10,514 nucleotides of DNA from CAXMWX01 sp051008185 (GTDB taxonomy: Bacteria > Pseudomonadota > Gammaproteobacteria > Eutrophobiales > Eutrophobiaceae), in the NCBI GenBank assembly GCA_051008185.1, contig JBPCXW010000135.1, positions 1 to 10,514 on the forward strand, written 5' to 3'. Shown in pieces: positions 1-6,300 of this stretch. Under the pieces are notes generated by a model. It had not been told where the DNA came from, did no database searches, and was given only the letters and a program-made list of their open reading frames with translations. Numbering within the stretch: position 1 is the first letter of the stretch; every line of letters begins with the position of its first letter. Position numbers and translations under genes: made by a program.

Positions 1-492
1 GGCCATAACAGCGATGAGCCAGAAGAATTCTTTACTCATTATTGCCGCATCCAGATTCGCACCTGTGAGTATATAGAACAGGAAGGCCAGCACCCCGATG
101 AACATGAAGCAGACAGAGTAGAAGATAGAGAGGCCAACCAGCTTGCCTGTTTTATGGCGGAACCCGGCAAACAGGTAGCTGATGTTCAGGGGCTTGCCGT
201 TGGCTTGTGCGTGACAGCCCAGCATGATTCCACCGGTCCAGACATAAGTGGTGAAGCACAGGAGCAGTTGCCCGAGGATCGGGATGGAGACCATCGCAAA
301 CAGGATGATGCCCGCCGCGATGGCGAGCAGCAGCCAGACCGCCGGGCGTTGCACGAACATATCAAAGCCGGAGACGATCCAGCCCCAGCCGCTACCTATG
401 GAGGTGGAGCGGGGCGAGGGCACGGGTGTCGGGCCGGGCAAGGGCTCGGCCGGGACTACCGGCGGCGTTTCAATCTGATTGTGATCGGACAT
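1..492 (-). CDS. BPSS1780-family membrane protein, N-terminal part (3' end outside window)
   Basis: The frame reads open from an ATG at 492 to the window edge, giving 164 residues with no stop. The first 35 residues are rich in proline and hydrophilic (MSDHNQIETP, then PVVPAEPLPGPTPVPSP). They are followed by GWGWIVSGFDMF, a hydrophobic pair of segments at about 51-92, the hydrophilic stretch HAQANGKPLNISYLFAGF at about 94-111, and further hydrophobic segments at about 119-143 and 157-164. The order GW-W-GF, membrane pair, LGC, then YLFAGF before the next membrane segment is what I know from the BPSS1780 family of proteobacterial inner-membrane proteins, whose function is unknown. GGGAG lies about 7 bases before the ATG, a good ribosome binding site. 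A TATACT-like -10 element for this strand is at 529-534 without a clear -35. The gene is divergent from the MFS gene. Confidence 0.8.
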   Translation of the reverse strand, partial: MSDHNQIETPPVVPAEPLPGPTPVPSPRSTSIGSGWGWIVSGFDMFVQRPAVWLLLAIAAGIILFAMVSIPILGQLLLCFTTYVWTGGIMLGCHAQANGKPLNISYLFAGFRHKTGKLVGLSIFYSVCFMFIGVLAFLFYILTGANLDAAIMSKEFFWLIAVMA

Positions 493-582
493 AACAGGCT
501 CCCGATAAATTGCGTTTGACGGCATACAGTATAGTAGACTCCTGACAAGAAAATAAACATACCGAATGACCAAGGCCAGATA

Positions 583-1794
583 GTGCAGATGACTACCGAC
601 AGACGCAACGACTATTTCTTTATCCTGCTTGCATCGGCGCTGATTGTCGCGATCAGCCTGGGTGTCCGGCAGGCGTTCGGTGTGTTTTTGCGCCCTGTTG
701 TTATCGATCTGGACCTGATGCGGCAGTCATTCGGTTTTGCGATTGCATTGCAAAATCTGGTTTGGGGTCTGGCGCAACCTGCGGCCGGGATACTGGCTGA
801 TCGGTATGGTAATTTCCGGGTATTGGCGATCAGTGGTTTGCTCTACAGCTTCGGGTTGGTGCTGACCGCATTCAGTGCCTCCGACACCGGGTTATATCTC
901 AGTGCCGGGATGCTGGTCGGTCTCGCCCTGGCGGGTAGCAGTTTCACCGTGGTACTCAGCGCGGTGGCAAGACTGGTCCCGGAAGAACGCAGGAGCATGG
1001 CCATGGGCATCACCTCCGCCGGAGGATCAGCGGGCATGTTTATCTTCGTGCCGATCAGCCAACTGTTCATCGATTCCCACGGCTGGTTCACCGCGATGCT
1101 GATCCTCGCCGGTTGCGCCCTGTTCATCCCGCTACTCGCCGGCACCTACAGAAAACTACCACCGGCAACCACCACAAGCCACGCCCGGCAACACAGCCTG
1201 ACCGCGATGCTGAAACTCGCCGCCGGGCACCGCGGCTATCTGTTGCTCAACCTGGGCTTCATGGTATGCGGCTTTCATGTGGTATTCATCGCCACCCACC
1301 TGCCCGCCTACATCTCCGACCAATCCCTGAGCCCGATGACCGGCGCCATCGCCCTGGCCCTGATCGGCTTCTTCAACATCATCGGCACTTACACATTCGG
1401 TATGTTAGGCGATCGCTACCGCAAGAAGTATTTGCTGAGTCATCTATACTTCGCCCGCTCCATAGTCATCGCCCTGTTCATACTAACCCCCGTCAGCGAT
1501 GCCAGCGTCATCCTGTTCACCTCCGCCATCGGCCTGCTATGGTTAGGCACCGTACCCCTGACCGGCAGTCTGGTAGCACAGATCTTCGGCGCACAATACA
1601 TGGGAACCCTGTTCGGGATCGTATTCCTGAGCCACCAGATAGGCAGCTTCCTCGGCGCCTGGTTAGGCGGCTATTACTATGATCTAACCGGCTCTTACGA
1701 TCAGGTCTGGTATATGGCCGTAATACTCGGGGTGATGGCCGCGCTACTACACTGGCCTATTGATGATAGAAAGATTATCCCTGCGACTGCGTGA
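583..1794 (+). CDS. MFS transporter (monocarboxylate/oxalate-formate antiporter-like)
   Basis: This is a 403-residue polytopic inner-membrane protein with about 12 hydrophobic segments, the usual length for the major facilitator superfamily. The loop 2-3 signature GILADRYGNFRV is at about 69-80, and its second-half counterpart GMLGDRYRKKYLL is at about 273-285, as expected for the two six-helix halves. A hydrophilic central loop (about 188-215, GTYRKLPPATTTSHARQHS) separates the halves. The N-terminal LGVRQAFGVFL and the overall pattern recall monocarboxylate or oxalate/formate antiporter-like carriers, but the substrate cannot be read from the sequence. The start could be GTG at 583, which has AAGG 7 bases upstream, or ATG at 589; I keep GTG because of the spacing. 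It converges on the next gene with an 18-base gap and no visible terminator hairpin. Confidence 0.88.
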   Translation: MQMTTDRRNDYFFILLASALIVAISLGVRQAFGVFLRPVVIDLDLMRQSFGFAIALQNLVWGLAQPAAGILADRYGNFRVLAISGLLYSFGLVLTAFSASDTGLYLSAGMLVGLALAGSSFTVVLSAVARLVPEERRSMAMGITSAGGSAGMFIFVPISQLFIDSHGWFTAMLILAGCALFIPLLAGTYRKLPPATTTSHARQHSLTAMLKLAAGHRGYLLLNLGFMVCGFHVVFIATHLPAYISDQSLSPMTGAIALALIGFFNIIGTYTFGMLGDRYRKKYLLSHLYFARSIVIALFILTPVSDASVILFTSAIGLLWLGTVPLTGSLVAQIFGAQYMGTLFGIVFLSHQIGSFLGAWLGGYYYDLTGSYDQVWYMAVILGVMAALLHWPIDDRKIIPATA

Positions 1795-1812
1795 GTTGGT
1801 AGTCTGTCACAC

Positions 1813-2766
1813 CTAACGCACCGTCCTGAAGCCAATGTGCGCGGCTCCCAGACCTGTCTCCTGAGCGTGGCGTGCCGTTGGCCGGTAGCGTCTGCAATAA
1901 TTGGCGGCACAGAGATATGAGCCACCTTTGATGACTTTCACGGCGACACCCGGCTGGCGGGGATCATAACCGCCCTGTTGTCGACTGTTGTTTCCGGCAT
2001 GATGTCCGGGGAAATACCAGTCGCTGGTCCATTCCCATACATTACCGATCATATCGTGCAACCCAGCCGGGTTAGGGGCAAAACACCCTACCGGTGCCGT
2101 ACCGCTATGCCCGTCCTCAACACGATTATTGAACGGGAAAACACCTTGCCAGACATTTGCCTGCCAGACATCGTGTCGTTTCACTTGTTGCCCAGTGGCC
2201 GGAGTTTGATCAAAACCGGCAGCGTATTCCCATTCAGCCTCAGTCGGCAAGCGATGCCCGCGCCAACTCGCGTAAGCCAGGGCATCAGCATGAGATACAT
2301 GCACCACCGGGTAATTTTCTTTGCCATAAATATCACTGTCGGGCCCCAAAGGTGAGTGCCAGCTGGCACCGGGCACAAACCGCCACCATTGTGTGCCTGC
2401 AACAGCGTCCAGTCCGTCCGGCATAACAAACACCACCGAGGCAGATTGTTTTTCCGCGTCAGTTACATAGCCGGTTGCATCAACAAACTCTTTAAACAGT
2501 GCGTTGGTTATCTCATATTTACTGAGCCAAAAACCCGTAACACTACGCCTTGTCTCCGGCGCTTCTTCGGGATAAGCATCAGTAGCACCCATGCTAAACT
2601 CACCTCCCGGCACCCACACCATCTGATTCGCCTTATCAACTACCTCACAGTCCCGCAGAGACTTATCAGGCATTCCGACATAATAGGATTCGGCAACATA
2701 AAAACCGACAACCGCGGATAATATTATAAGTGCAACAAACGTCACACGTTTAAATTGAATACTCAA
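1813..2766 (-). CDS. Formylglycine-generating enzyme (sulfatase-modifying factor) homologue, membrane-anchored or exported
   Basis: Residues 8-25 form an uncleaved-looking hydrophobic anchor or signal peptide (VTFVALIILSAVVGFYVA). The rest is an FGE-sulfatase domain: MVWVPGGEFSMG (49-60), FWLSKYEITNALF (79-91), QWWRFVPGASWHSPLGPDS (126-144), HRLPTEAEWEYAAG (171-184), GNVWEWTSDW (241-250) and KGGSYLCAANYCRRY (280-294). FGE oxidises a cysteine of sulfatases to formylglycine using copper and two cysteines spaced C-x4-C. Here C286 and C291 keep that spacing, and S283 matches the serine three residues before the first cysteine. Many relatives lacking these cysteines (EgtB, PvdO and others) do different chemistry, so true FGE activity is plausible. 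No sulfatase is in the window. The start is taken as TTG at 2766; an in-frame stop lies four codons upstream and the Shine-Dalgarno is weak, so a GTG at 2745 is possible. Confidence 0.85.
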   Translation of the reverse strand: MSIQFKRVTFVALIILSAVVGFYVAESYYVGMPDKSLRDCEVVDKANQMVWVPGGEFSMGATDAYPEEAPETRRSVTGFWLSKYEITNALFKEFVDATGYVTDAEKQSASVVFVMPDGLDAVAGTQWWRFVPGASWHSPLGPDSDIYGKENYPVVHVSHADALAYASWRGHRLPTEAEWEYAAGFDQTPATGQQVKRHDVWQANVWQGVFPFNNRVEDGHSGTAPVGCFAPNPAGLHDMIGNVWEWTSDWYFPGHHAGNNSRQQGGYDPRQPGVAVKVIKGGSYLCAANYCRRYRPTARHAQETGLGAAHIGFRTVR

Positions 2767-2787
2767 CTTTGCTTGTTAGAAACCAAC

Positions 2788-3207
2788 TTATTCATGCCAA
2801 ACATTCAGAATCTTCTCAACGATGTTATTGGCGTCAGCCCTGTTACGAACTCTGATTTGCCATTCTTCCGCCTTTTTTGCATCACTTTTATTAACATCAG
2901 AAAACTGGCTCTTGAGGTTATCAAGTTTCCAGAGTTTTGAGCAAACAGCCGGTTTCCGCAGATAGAACAGGAGATGTTTCTTGTTGATAATGAACGCGAA
3001 CGGTAGTTGATTCTGCGATAGCGAATAGAGGTTAACGGTACGTTTATAGGGCTTATCGGTAGGTTTTTTGTGAGGCAGAGGTTCACATAAAAATTGAGGA
3101 ATTGCTGCAGTAGCACCAATGAGGGTGTCGTAAGCACACTTGACAGAATCAAGGCTAATGTAGTCGCGAAACTCAGCGTAAAGAGGATCATGTTTATTTT
3201 TTAGCAT
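2788..3207 (-). CDS. Uncharacterised 139-residue protein, downstream of the aspartic protease
   Basis: I do not recognise this family with confidence. The protein is 139 residues, mostly soluble and basic. It starts MLKNKHDPLYAEFRDYI, has a central beta-like stretch LPFAFIINKKHLLFYLRKP at about 68-86, and ends with EWQIRVRNRADANNIVEKIL, which looks like a strand followed by a helix. No signal peptide or membrane span is clear. An in-frame TGA lies three codons upstream of the ATG, which fixes the start. It follows the protease gene after 32 bases and precedes the FGE gene by 21 bases, all on one strand, so co-transcription is possible. The region is visibly more AT-rich than dsbA or engB, hinting at acquisition by transfer. 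A second open frame on the same strand (2805-3191) is judged a shadow because its composition is less protein-like. Confidence 0.6.
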   Translation of the reverse strand: MLKNKHDPLYAEFRDYISLDSVKCAYDTLIGATAAIPQFLCEPLPHKKPTDKPYKRTVNLYSLSQNQLPFAFIINKKHLLFYLRKPAVCSKLWKLDNLKSQFSDVNKSDAKKAEEWQIRVRNRADANNIVEKILNVWHE

Positions 3208-3239
3208 AGCGGCATTTGGTCATTCGTTGGCGTGATTTG

Positions 3240-3629
3240 TCAGGCAGTTGTCTTCGCAACAGATGATGCAACATTAGGACTATCCGGATTGACGACAACT
3301 TGCCTGCTACCGGGAATAACAACCAAATCCATGTCTTCCATCGGAATAGCACCCAATAAAGGTTGATCCCCTATAATCAATGCACCTGCAAAACCTACTC
3401 TGTTTGCATATCTAATCTCAACCGGGCCCACATACGGAACCAGTTTCTGGTTGCCATCCGCCAAGGTAACTTCTTTTTTATCAATTTCTTCGAGTTTCAG
3501 TTGAATTTGAATATGCTCAGGGATACATAAATGTACTGCCCCTGTATCCGCCAAGGCCTCAACTTCTACAACCGACAACTCTGGTTGCCTTGGGTTTCTT
3601 AATTGAATTTTTGCATTGGTTAATCCCAT
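3240..3629 (-). CDS. Retropepsin-like clan AA aspartic protease
   Basis: The protein has 129 residues from the ATG at 3629. The catalytic motif ADTGA is at 27-31 with D28 as the presumed catalytic aspartate, preceded by the strand VVEVEAL. Further hallmarks of a single-lobe retropepsin fold follow: VTLADGNQKLVPYVGPVEI (54-72), and LLGAIPMEDMDLVVIPG (91-107), the hydrophobic-hydrophobic-G segment that supports the active site. With only one DTG it should work as a homodimer. Substrates of these small bacterial proteases are unknown to me. The frame is open upstream to 3755, but I chose the ATG at 3629 because GAGG lies 8 bases before it, the homologous part begins there, and the extension would run through a palindrome and promoter. 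The protein has no signal peptide, so it is probably cytoplasmic. Confidence 0.8.
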   Translation of the reverse strand: MGLTNAKIQLRNPRQPELSVVEVEALADTGAVHLCIPEHIQIQLKLEEIDKKEVTLADGNQKLVPYVGPVEIRYANRVGFAGALIIGDQPLLGAIPMEDMDLVVIPGSRQVVVNPDSPNVASSVAKTTA

Positions 3630-3656
3630 ATTATGTGCCTCATTGCGGGGGTTAAG

Positions 3657-3700
3657 ATACCTTGTAAATTGTACTGTAGAGGGTACAAATTGCAAGGTAT
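3657..3700. repeat. Long near-perfect palindrome over the protease promoter (operator candidate)
   Basis: The left arm ATACCTTGTAAATTGTAC (3657-3674) and right arm GTACAAATTGCAAGGTAT (3683-3700) are complementary at 16 of 18 positions, around an 8-base centre. No T-run follows on either strand, which argues against a terminator. The arms coincide with the -35 and -10 elements predicted for the aspartic protease gene. Both points favour a binding site for a dimeric or tetrameric regulator. A remnant of a small mobile repeat is the alternative. Confidence 0.75.
3668..3695 (-). promoter_or_regulatory. Predicted sigma-70 promoter of the aspartic protease gene
   Basis: Read on the minus strand, TTGCAA (3695-3690) is followed after 16 bases by TACAAT (3673-3668), each close to consensus. 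The -10 element lies about 38 bases before the ATG at 3629, leaving room for a short leader with the GAGG ribosome binding site. Each element lies within one arm of the palindrome, so a bound repressor would block polymerase. Confidence 0.5.
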
Positions 3701-3780
3701 TATGGGGCGATTTCCTTATTTTACAACGTTTCTTGATCTGCGCCGACCGTGTCACCCATCTGCCCGGTCAATGCCACAAC

Positions 3781-4401
3781 CTACTGCTGCGCCCTCTCCA
3801 TTTCTATCAGCCCATCAATAACATCCAGCATATCCTGCTCCGACCCGCTGAGTGTAACCGAAGTCATATATTTACCATTCACCACAACAGTAGGCACCCC
3901 CCTGATCTTATAGCGTTGCGCCATAATGAATGCCTCCCTCAGTTTGATTTCGGTTTCGTTGGAATCGTAGTGTTTGCTGAACTCATCCTCGTCAATGCCC
4001 AGATCGCCGACGAAATCTATAATCTGGTCTCTGGTGAAGATGCGTTTTCTTTCTCCGTGTAAGGCTTCAAACATACGGGTGTGCATTTGTTCCAGCACGC
4101 CCATTTTTTCTGCGGCGAAGAATGCCTTGGCGTGGGCCAGCCAGTTTTTGTTTAGTGCTGCCGGCATGCGGCGAAACTGTACGTCATCTGGCAGGTCTTT
4201 TTTCCAGGCGGTGAGAACAGGTTCCAGGCCGTAACAATGCGGGCAGCCGTACCAGAAGATCTCCAGTACCTCTATCTTGTTGCCGGTTTTGGTGGGTTGT
4301 ACGGGTTTGATTGTTTTGTAGCCGTCTGCCGCAATGGCGACGGTGCCGGCCAGCAGGGTGGCTATAAAACACAGGCTGATAAGTTTTGTGATGATACGCA
4401 T
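3781..4401 (-). CDS. dsbA: Thiol:disulfide interchange protein DsbA
   Basis: DsbA is a periplasmic oxidase that transfers its disulfide to newly exported proteins. The 206-residue product has a signal peptide of about 24 residues (MRIITKLISLCFIATLLAGTV, then AIA before the likely cut). The thioredoxin-fold strand VLEIFWYGCPHCYGLEP carries the active site C53-P-H-C56, the classical DsbA dipeptide. An inserted helical domain spans roughly 63-160, and the cis-proline loop RGVPTVVVNGKY has P170. Length and motif order are normal for the family. It lies 32 bases downstream of the cytochrome c4 gene on the same strand and is probably in its operon. The adjacency of cytochrome c4 and dsbA next to engB is known from Pseudomonas. 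The ribosome binding site is weak. Confidence 0.95.
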   Translation of the reverse strand: MRIITKLISLCFIATLLAGTVAIAADGYKTIKPVQPTKTGNKIEVLEIFWYGCPHCYGLEPVLTAWKKDLPDDVQFRRMPAALNKNWLAHAKAFFAAEKMGVLEQMHTRMFEALHGERKRIFTRDQIIDFVGDLGIDEDEFSKHYDSNETEIKLREAFIMAQRYKIRGVPTVVVNGKYMTSVTLSGSEQDMLDVIDGLIEMERAQQ

Positions 4402-4433
4402 AAGTGGTTTCCGCTCGGAGTGTGGTGTTGTGT

Positions 4434-5033
4434 TTAATGCAGTCCCTGAATGTAATTTGATACCGCCTCAATGTCCGCGTTGCTCATACGGCTGGCAATG
4501 TCACGCATGACACCGTTGCGATCATTGGCGAGCGCTTCCGCCTTGAACTGTTTGAGTTGCACCGCCATGTAGCCCGCGTGCTGGCCGCTTATCTTGGGAT
4601 ACAGCGCCGCCGGGTTGCCGTCCCCGGTGGGCCCGTGACAGGCCATGCAGGCGGCAAGTCCGCGGTTGGCATCGCCGGCACGGTATAAATGTTCGCCCGA
4701 GGCGAGGTCTTTCGGTTTGGCGGTGTCCGGTGCCCGTGTCTGTGTAGAGAAGTAAGCGGCCAGATCGGCGATGTCGGCATCGGAAAGGTGAGAGGCCATC
4801 GGTGACATCTGCGGGTTCTGGCGTTTGCCGTCACGGAAGTCGTGCAGTTGTTTGGCGAGATATTCGGGGTGCTGCCCGGCCAGTTTGGGCCAGGACGGGG
4901 TGTTGGTGTTGCCATCCGCACCGTGACACGCCGCGCATTGCCCCGATTTTTTCTGCCCCGCCTGAGCATCGCCCGCGGCATACGACGGGACATTGAACAA
5001 CAGTAGCAAAGCAATGATGTAAGTGAGTTTCAT
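4434..5033 (-). CDS. Diheme cytochrome c4
   Basis: This is a 199-residue periplasmic diheme cytochrome with a signal peptide (MKLTYIIALLLLFNVPSYAA, cut near residue 20). Two c-type heme sites are present, CAACH at 33-37 and CMACH at 129-133, each in a repeated cytochrome domain of about 90 residues. The two domains share the pattern W/YPK-(L/I)-(A/S)GQH (48-55 and 145-152), typical of cytochrome c4. Distal methionine ligands are probably among M76/M79 and M176/M183. Cytochrome c4 carries electrons towards terminal oxidases, membrane-associated on the periplasmic side. The gene precedes dsbA on the minus strand and is divergent from engB across 147 bases. No strong Shine-Dalgarno precedes the ATG. 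Confidence 0.95.
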   Translation of the reverse strand: MKLTYIIALLLLFNVPSYAAGDAQAGQKKSGQCAACHGADGNTNTPSWPKLAGQHPEYLAKQLHDFRDGKRQNPQMSPMASHLSDADIADLAAYFSTQTRAPDTAKPKDLASGEHLYRAGDANRGLAACMACHGPTGDGNPAALYPKISGQHAGYMAVQLKQFKAEALANDRNGVMRDIASRMSNADIEAVSNYIQGLH

Positions 5034-5180
5034 ATTTGAGCAAGTGTAATGTTGGGGCGTTATCTTACCGGTTTCGCAATCAAAAGTGGATGCCGTCAGG
5101 GAAAAAATTTACCGCAACGGGGCCGTGTGCATTATCATCCCGTCATCCCGCTCACCCCATTGCCACCGACGAAATACGAG

Positions 5181-5816
5181 ATGCAGAACCGCTATCAACA
5201 AACCCGCTACGACCTCAGTGTACACGAACTAAGCCAGCTACCGCAAGACGACGGGCGCGAGGTGGCCTTTTGCGGCCGCTCAAATGCGGGGAAATCCAGT
5301 GTCATCAATGTGCTGACGGCGCAAAATCGGCTGGCCCGTTCCAGCAAGCTGCCGGGCCGCACCCGGCAACTGAATTTTTTCACGGTGGAGCCGGGCATCA
5401 GGCTGGTGGATTTGCCGGGCTATGGCTACGCCCAGGTCTCCCGGGCACTGCAGAAGCATTGGCATACCGTCATCAACGCCTATCTGGGTGGTCGCGACAG
5501 CCTCGCCGGCCTGATACTGATCGTGGATATCCGCCGGGAGCTGAATGAGCAGGACAAGCAATTGCTGGCATGGTGCGGCGCTACGGCCTTGCCCGTGCAT
5601 ATCCTGCTGAACAAGGCGGACAAACTCCCCCGCGGCCGGGCAAAAAACGCGTTGCTGGCACTACAGCGGGAATGGCCCGCCGAGGCCGCCGGGGGGCAGG
5701 CCGTCTCCGTGCAGCTATTTTCGGCGCTGAAGCAATCCGGCGTCCCCGAGCTACGCACCCGGCTGGATGGCTGGCTCTACGGCGAGCGGCCTGTGGCGGG
5801 TGCGGGGGAAAGATAA
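5181..5816 (+). CDS. engB: Ribosome biogenesis GTPase EngB (YihA/YsxC)
   Basis: EngB is a cytoplasmic GTPase needed for maturation of the large ribosomal subunit. The 211-residue product, almost the length of the E. coli protein, shows G1 GRSNAGKS (32-39), G3 DLPGYG (77-82), G4 NKAD (144-147) and a G5-like SALK (181-184). The N-terminus MQNRYQQTRYDLSVHELSQL parallels the E. coli start with its YQQT, which decides for the ATG at 5181 although the frame stays open upstream to 5049. There is no clear Shine-Dalgarno before this ATG. A weak promoter is possible upstream (TTTACC 5108-5113, 16 bases, CATTAT 5130-5135). In E. coli and Pseudomonas engB lies near polA with a small RNA between them; here polA does not follow. 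Confidence 0.95.
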   Translation: MQNRYQQTRYDLSVHELSQLPQDDGREVAFCGRSNAGKSSVINVLTAQNRLARSSKLPGRTRQLNFFTVEPGIRLVDLPGYGYAQVSRALQKHWHTVINAYLGGRDSLAGLILIVDIRRELNEQDKQLLAWCGATALPVHILLNKADKLPRGRAKNALLALQREWPAEAAGGQAVSVQLFSALKQSGVPELRTRLDGWLYGERPVAGAGER

Positions 5817-5818
5817 GG

Positions 5819-5923
5819 CAGACCCCGGAGCAGTAAGGGGTAAGGAGGGCATCCGGGGTCTGAGTAACCCGGTGGGGAAACCGGGAACACGTGCCGCTAC
5901 TGTGAGGGGGAATTCAGCGGCAC
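5819..5923 (+). ncRNA. Candidate structured RNA: three consecutive perfect stem-loops
   Basis: Three perfect inverted repeats follow one another with no overlap: CAGACCCCGGA (5819-5829) with TCCGGGGTCTG (5852-5862), CCCGGT (5868-5873) with ACCGGG (5880-5885), and GTGCCGCT (5891-5898) with AGCGGCAC (5916-5923). The segment 5869-5905 resembles the conserved core of cobalamin riboswitches, which has the order CCGGTG, AA, CCGG, CCGCnACTGT. However, I find no B12 box and no AGGGAA element, and no plus-strand gene lies just downstream. It may therefore be a small RNA, part of a 3' untranslated region of engB, or a decayed element. No U-run follows the first hairpin, so it is not a standard terminator. 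The strand is inferred from the cobalamin-like match and from engB transcription. Confidence 0.35.
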
Positions 5924-6010
5924 ATTCGTGTTGCTATGTGGGACAGGGGCGTTGTAAAAAGGTTCCATCGCCGGGCGGGATGGCGGCTTTCACGGGTAAT
6001 TCAGCAGGAT

Positions 6011-6019
6011 TTATACACA
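6011..6019 (+). promoter_or_regulatory. DnaA box (TTATACACA)
   Basis: The nonamer fits the relaxed DnaA consensus TTATNCACA exactly; this version is also known among the boxes of E. coli oriC. It lies some 190 bases left of the paired perfect boxes, on the other side of the AT-rich stretch. A single nonamer can occur by chance, so its weight comes from the neighbours. Confidence 0.45.
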
Positions 6020-6095
6020 GCCCGGGGCTGACCCGGCACAAATCACGGGGTATCGGGCAGGGGTGGTCTCGCAGGTGCTTAGTGATAAGCGTAAC

Positions 6096-6150
6096 TGATT
6101 GATTTTATTGGTAAATATGAAACTGACTAAATTTTGACATATTTATTACC
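6096..6150. other. AT-rich stretch (possible DNA-unwinding element)
   Basis: Counting by hand, 43 of 55 bases are A or T, against a G-rich flank immediately to the left. It lies between the DnaA box at 6011 and the box pair at 6203-6225, the position expected of an unwinding element. It has no clear 13-mer repeats, and it could equally be an ordinary AT-rich promoter region. Confidence 0.35.
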
Positions 6151-6201
6151 TAGCCGACAAAGTAGCAGACTCCGGGAATCTACTCTCATAACCTCCACAG
6201 A

Positions 6202-6226
6202 GTTATCCACAGAAATTGTGGATAAC
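6202..6226. promoter_or_regulatory. Two perfect DnaA boxes in inverted orientation
   Basis: TTATCCACA at 6203-6211 on the plus strand and its exact complement TGTGGATAA at 6217-6225 form a 10-base perfect inverted repeat (GTTATCCACA / TGTGGATAAC) around a 5-base centre. Both match the strongest E. coli box. A degenerate relative, ACCTCCACA, lies just left at 6191-6199. Such clusters are found at chromosomal origins, at DnaA-controlled promoters and at DnaA titration or reactivation sites. One GATC lies next to it at 6231. Confidence 0.7.
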
Positions 6227-6300
6227 AGATGATCTCTATACACGGCAAATAGTTAAGTTTTCAAACTTAGAAGTAGCCTCAACATCAGCCCCTAACTGAG

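Larger units (their letters stand above)
5817..6300. other. Gene-free interval of 484 bases: GC-rich hairpin block, then AT-rich DnaA-box block
   Basis: I find no convincing coding sequence on either strand. From 5819 to about 6075 the plus strand is rich in G and contains successive stem-loops. From about 6093 the composition switches abruptly to AT-rich and then to a segment with two DnaA boxes and a short palindrome, TAAGTTT-TC-AAACTTA (6254-6269). A TTGACA -35-like element sits at 6134-6139 without a matching -10. An imperfect direct repeat, GGGGAATTCAGC (5907-5918) and GGGTAATTCAGC (5994-6005), is also present. The interval separates convergent engB and the thermonuclease gene, so it is unusually long for a mere terminator region. 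Confidence 0.6.

Noticed and set aside
1113..1682. Plus-strand open frame of 189 residues inside the MFS gene
   Set aside because: Its R-, H- and P-rich translation is a frame shadow of the clearly real transporter.
2805..3191. Alternative 128-residue frame on the same strand as the 139-residue protein
   Set aside because: It is the +1 shadow. Its L-, S- and T-rich composition without motifs fits an off-frame reading of AT-rich coding sequence.
3630..3755. Upstream extension of the aspartic protease frame by 42 residues
   Set aside because: It would translate the palindrome and the predicted promoter. The ATG at 3629 has a good GAGG site and begins the homologous part.
5819..5862. Inverted repeat as a rho-independent terminator of engB
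   Set aside because: The stem is strong, but the loop is 22 bases and no run of T follows on the plus strand.
5819..6080. Genuine cobalamin riboswitch
   Set aside because: Only the central core resembles one. The B12 box and the AGGGAA segment are missing and no transport or cobalamin gene follows on the plus strand.
5767..6102. Plus-strand open frame of 111 residues after engB
   Set aside because: It overlaps the engB 3' end in another frame and runs through the hairpin block. Its composition is dominated by G, R, P and S without a family pattern.
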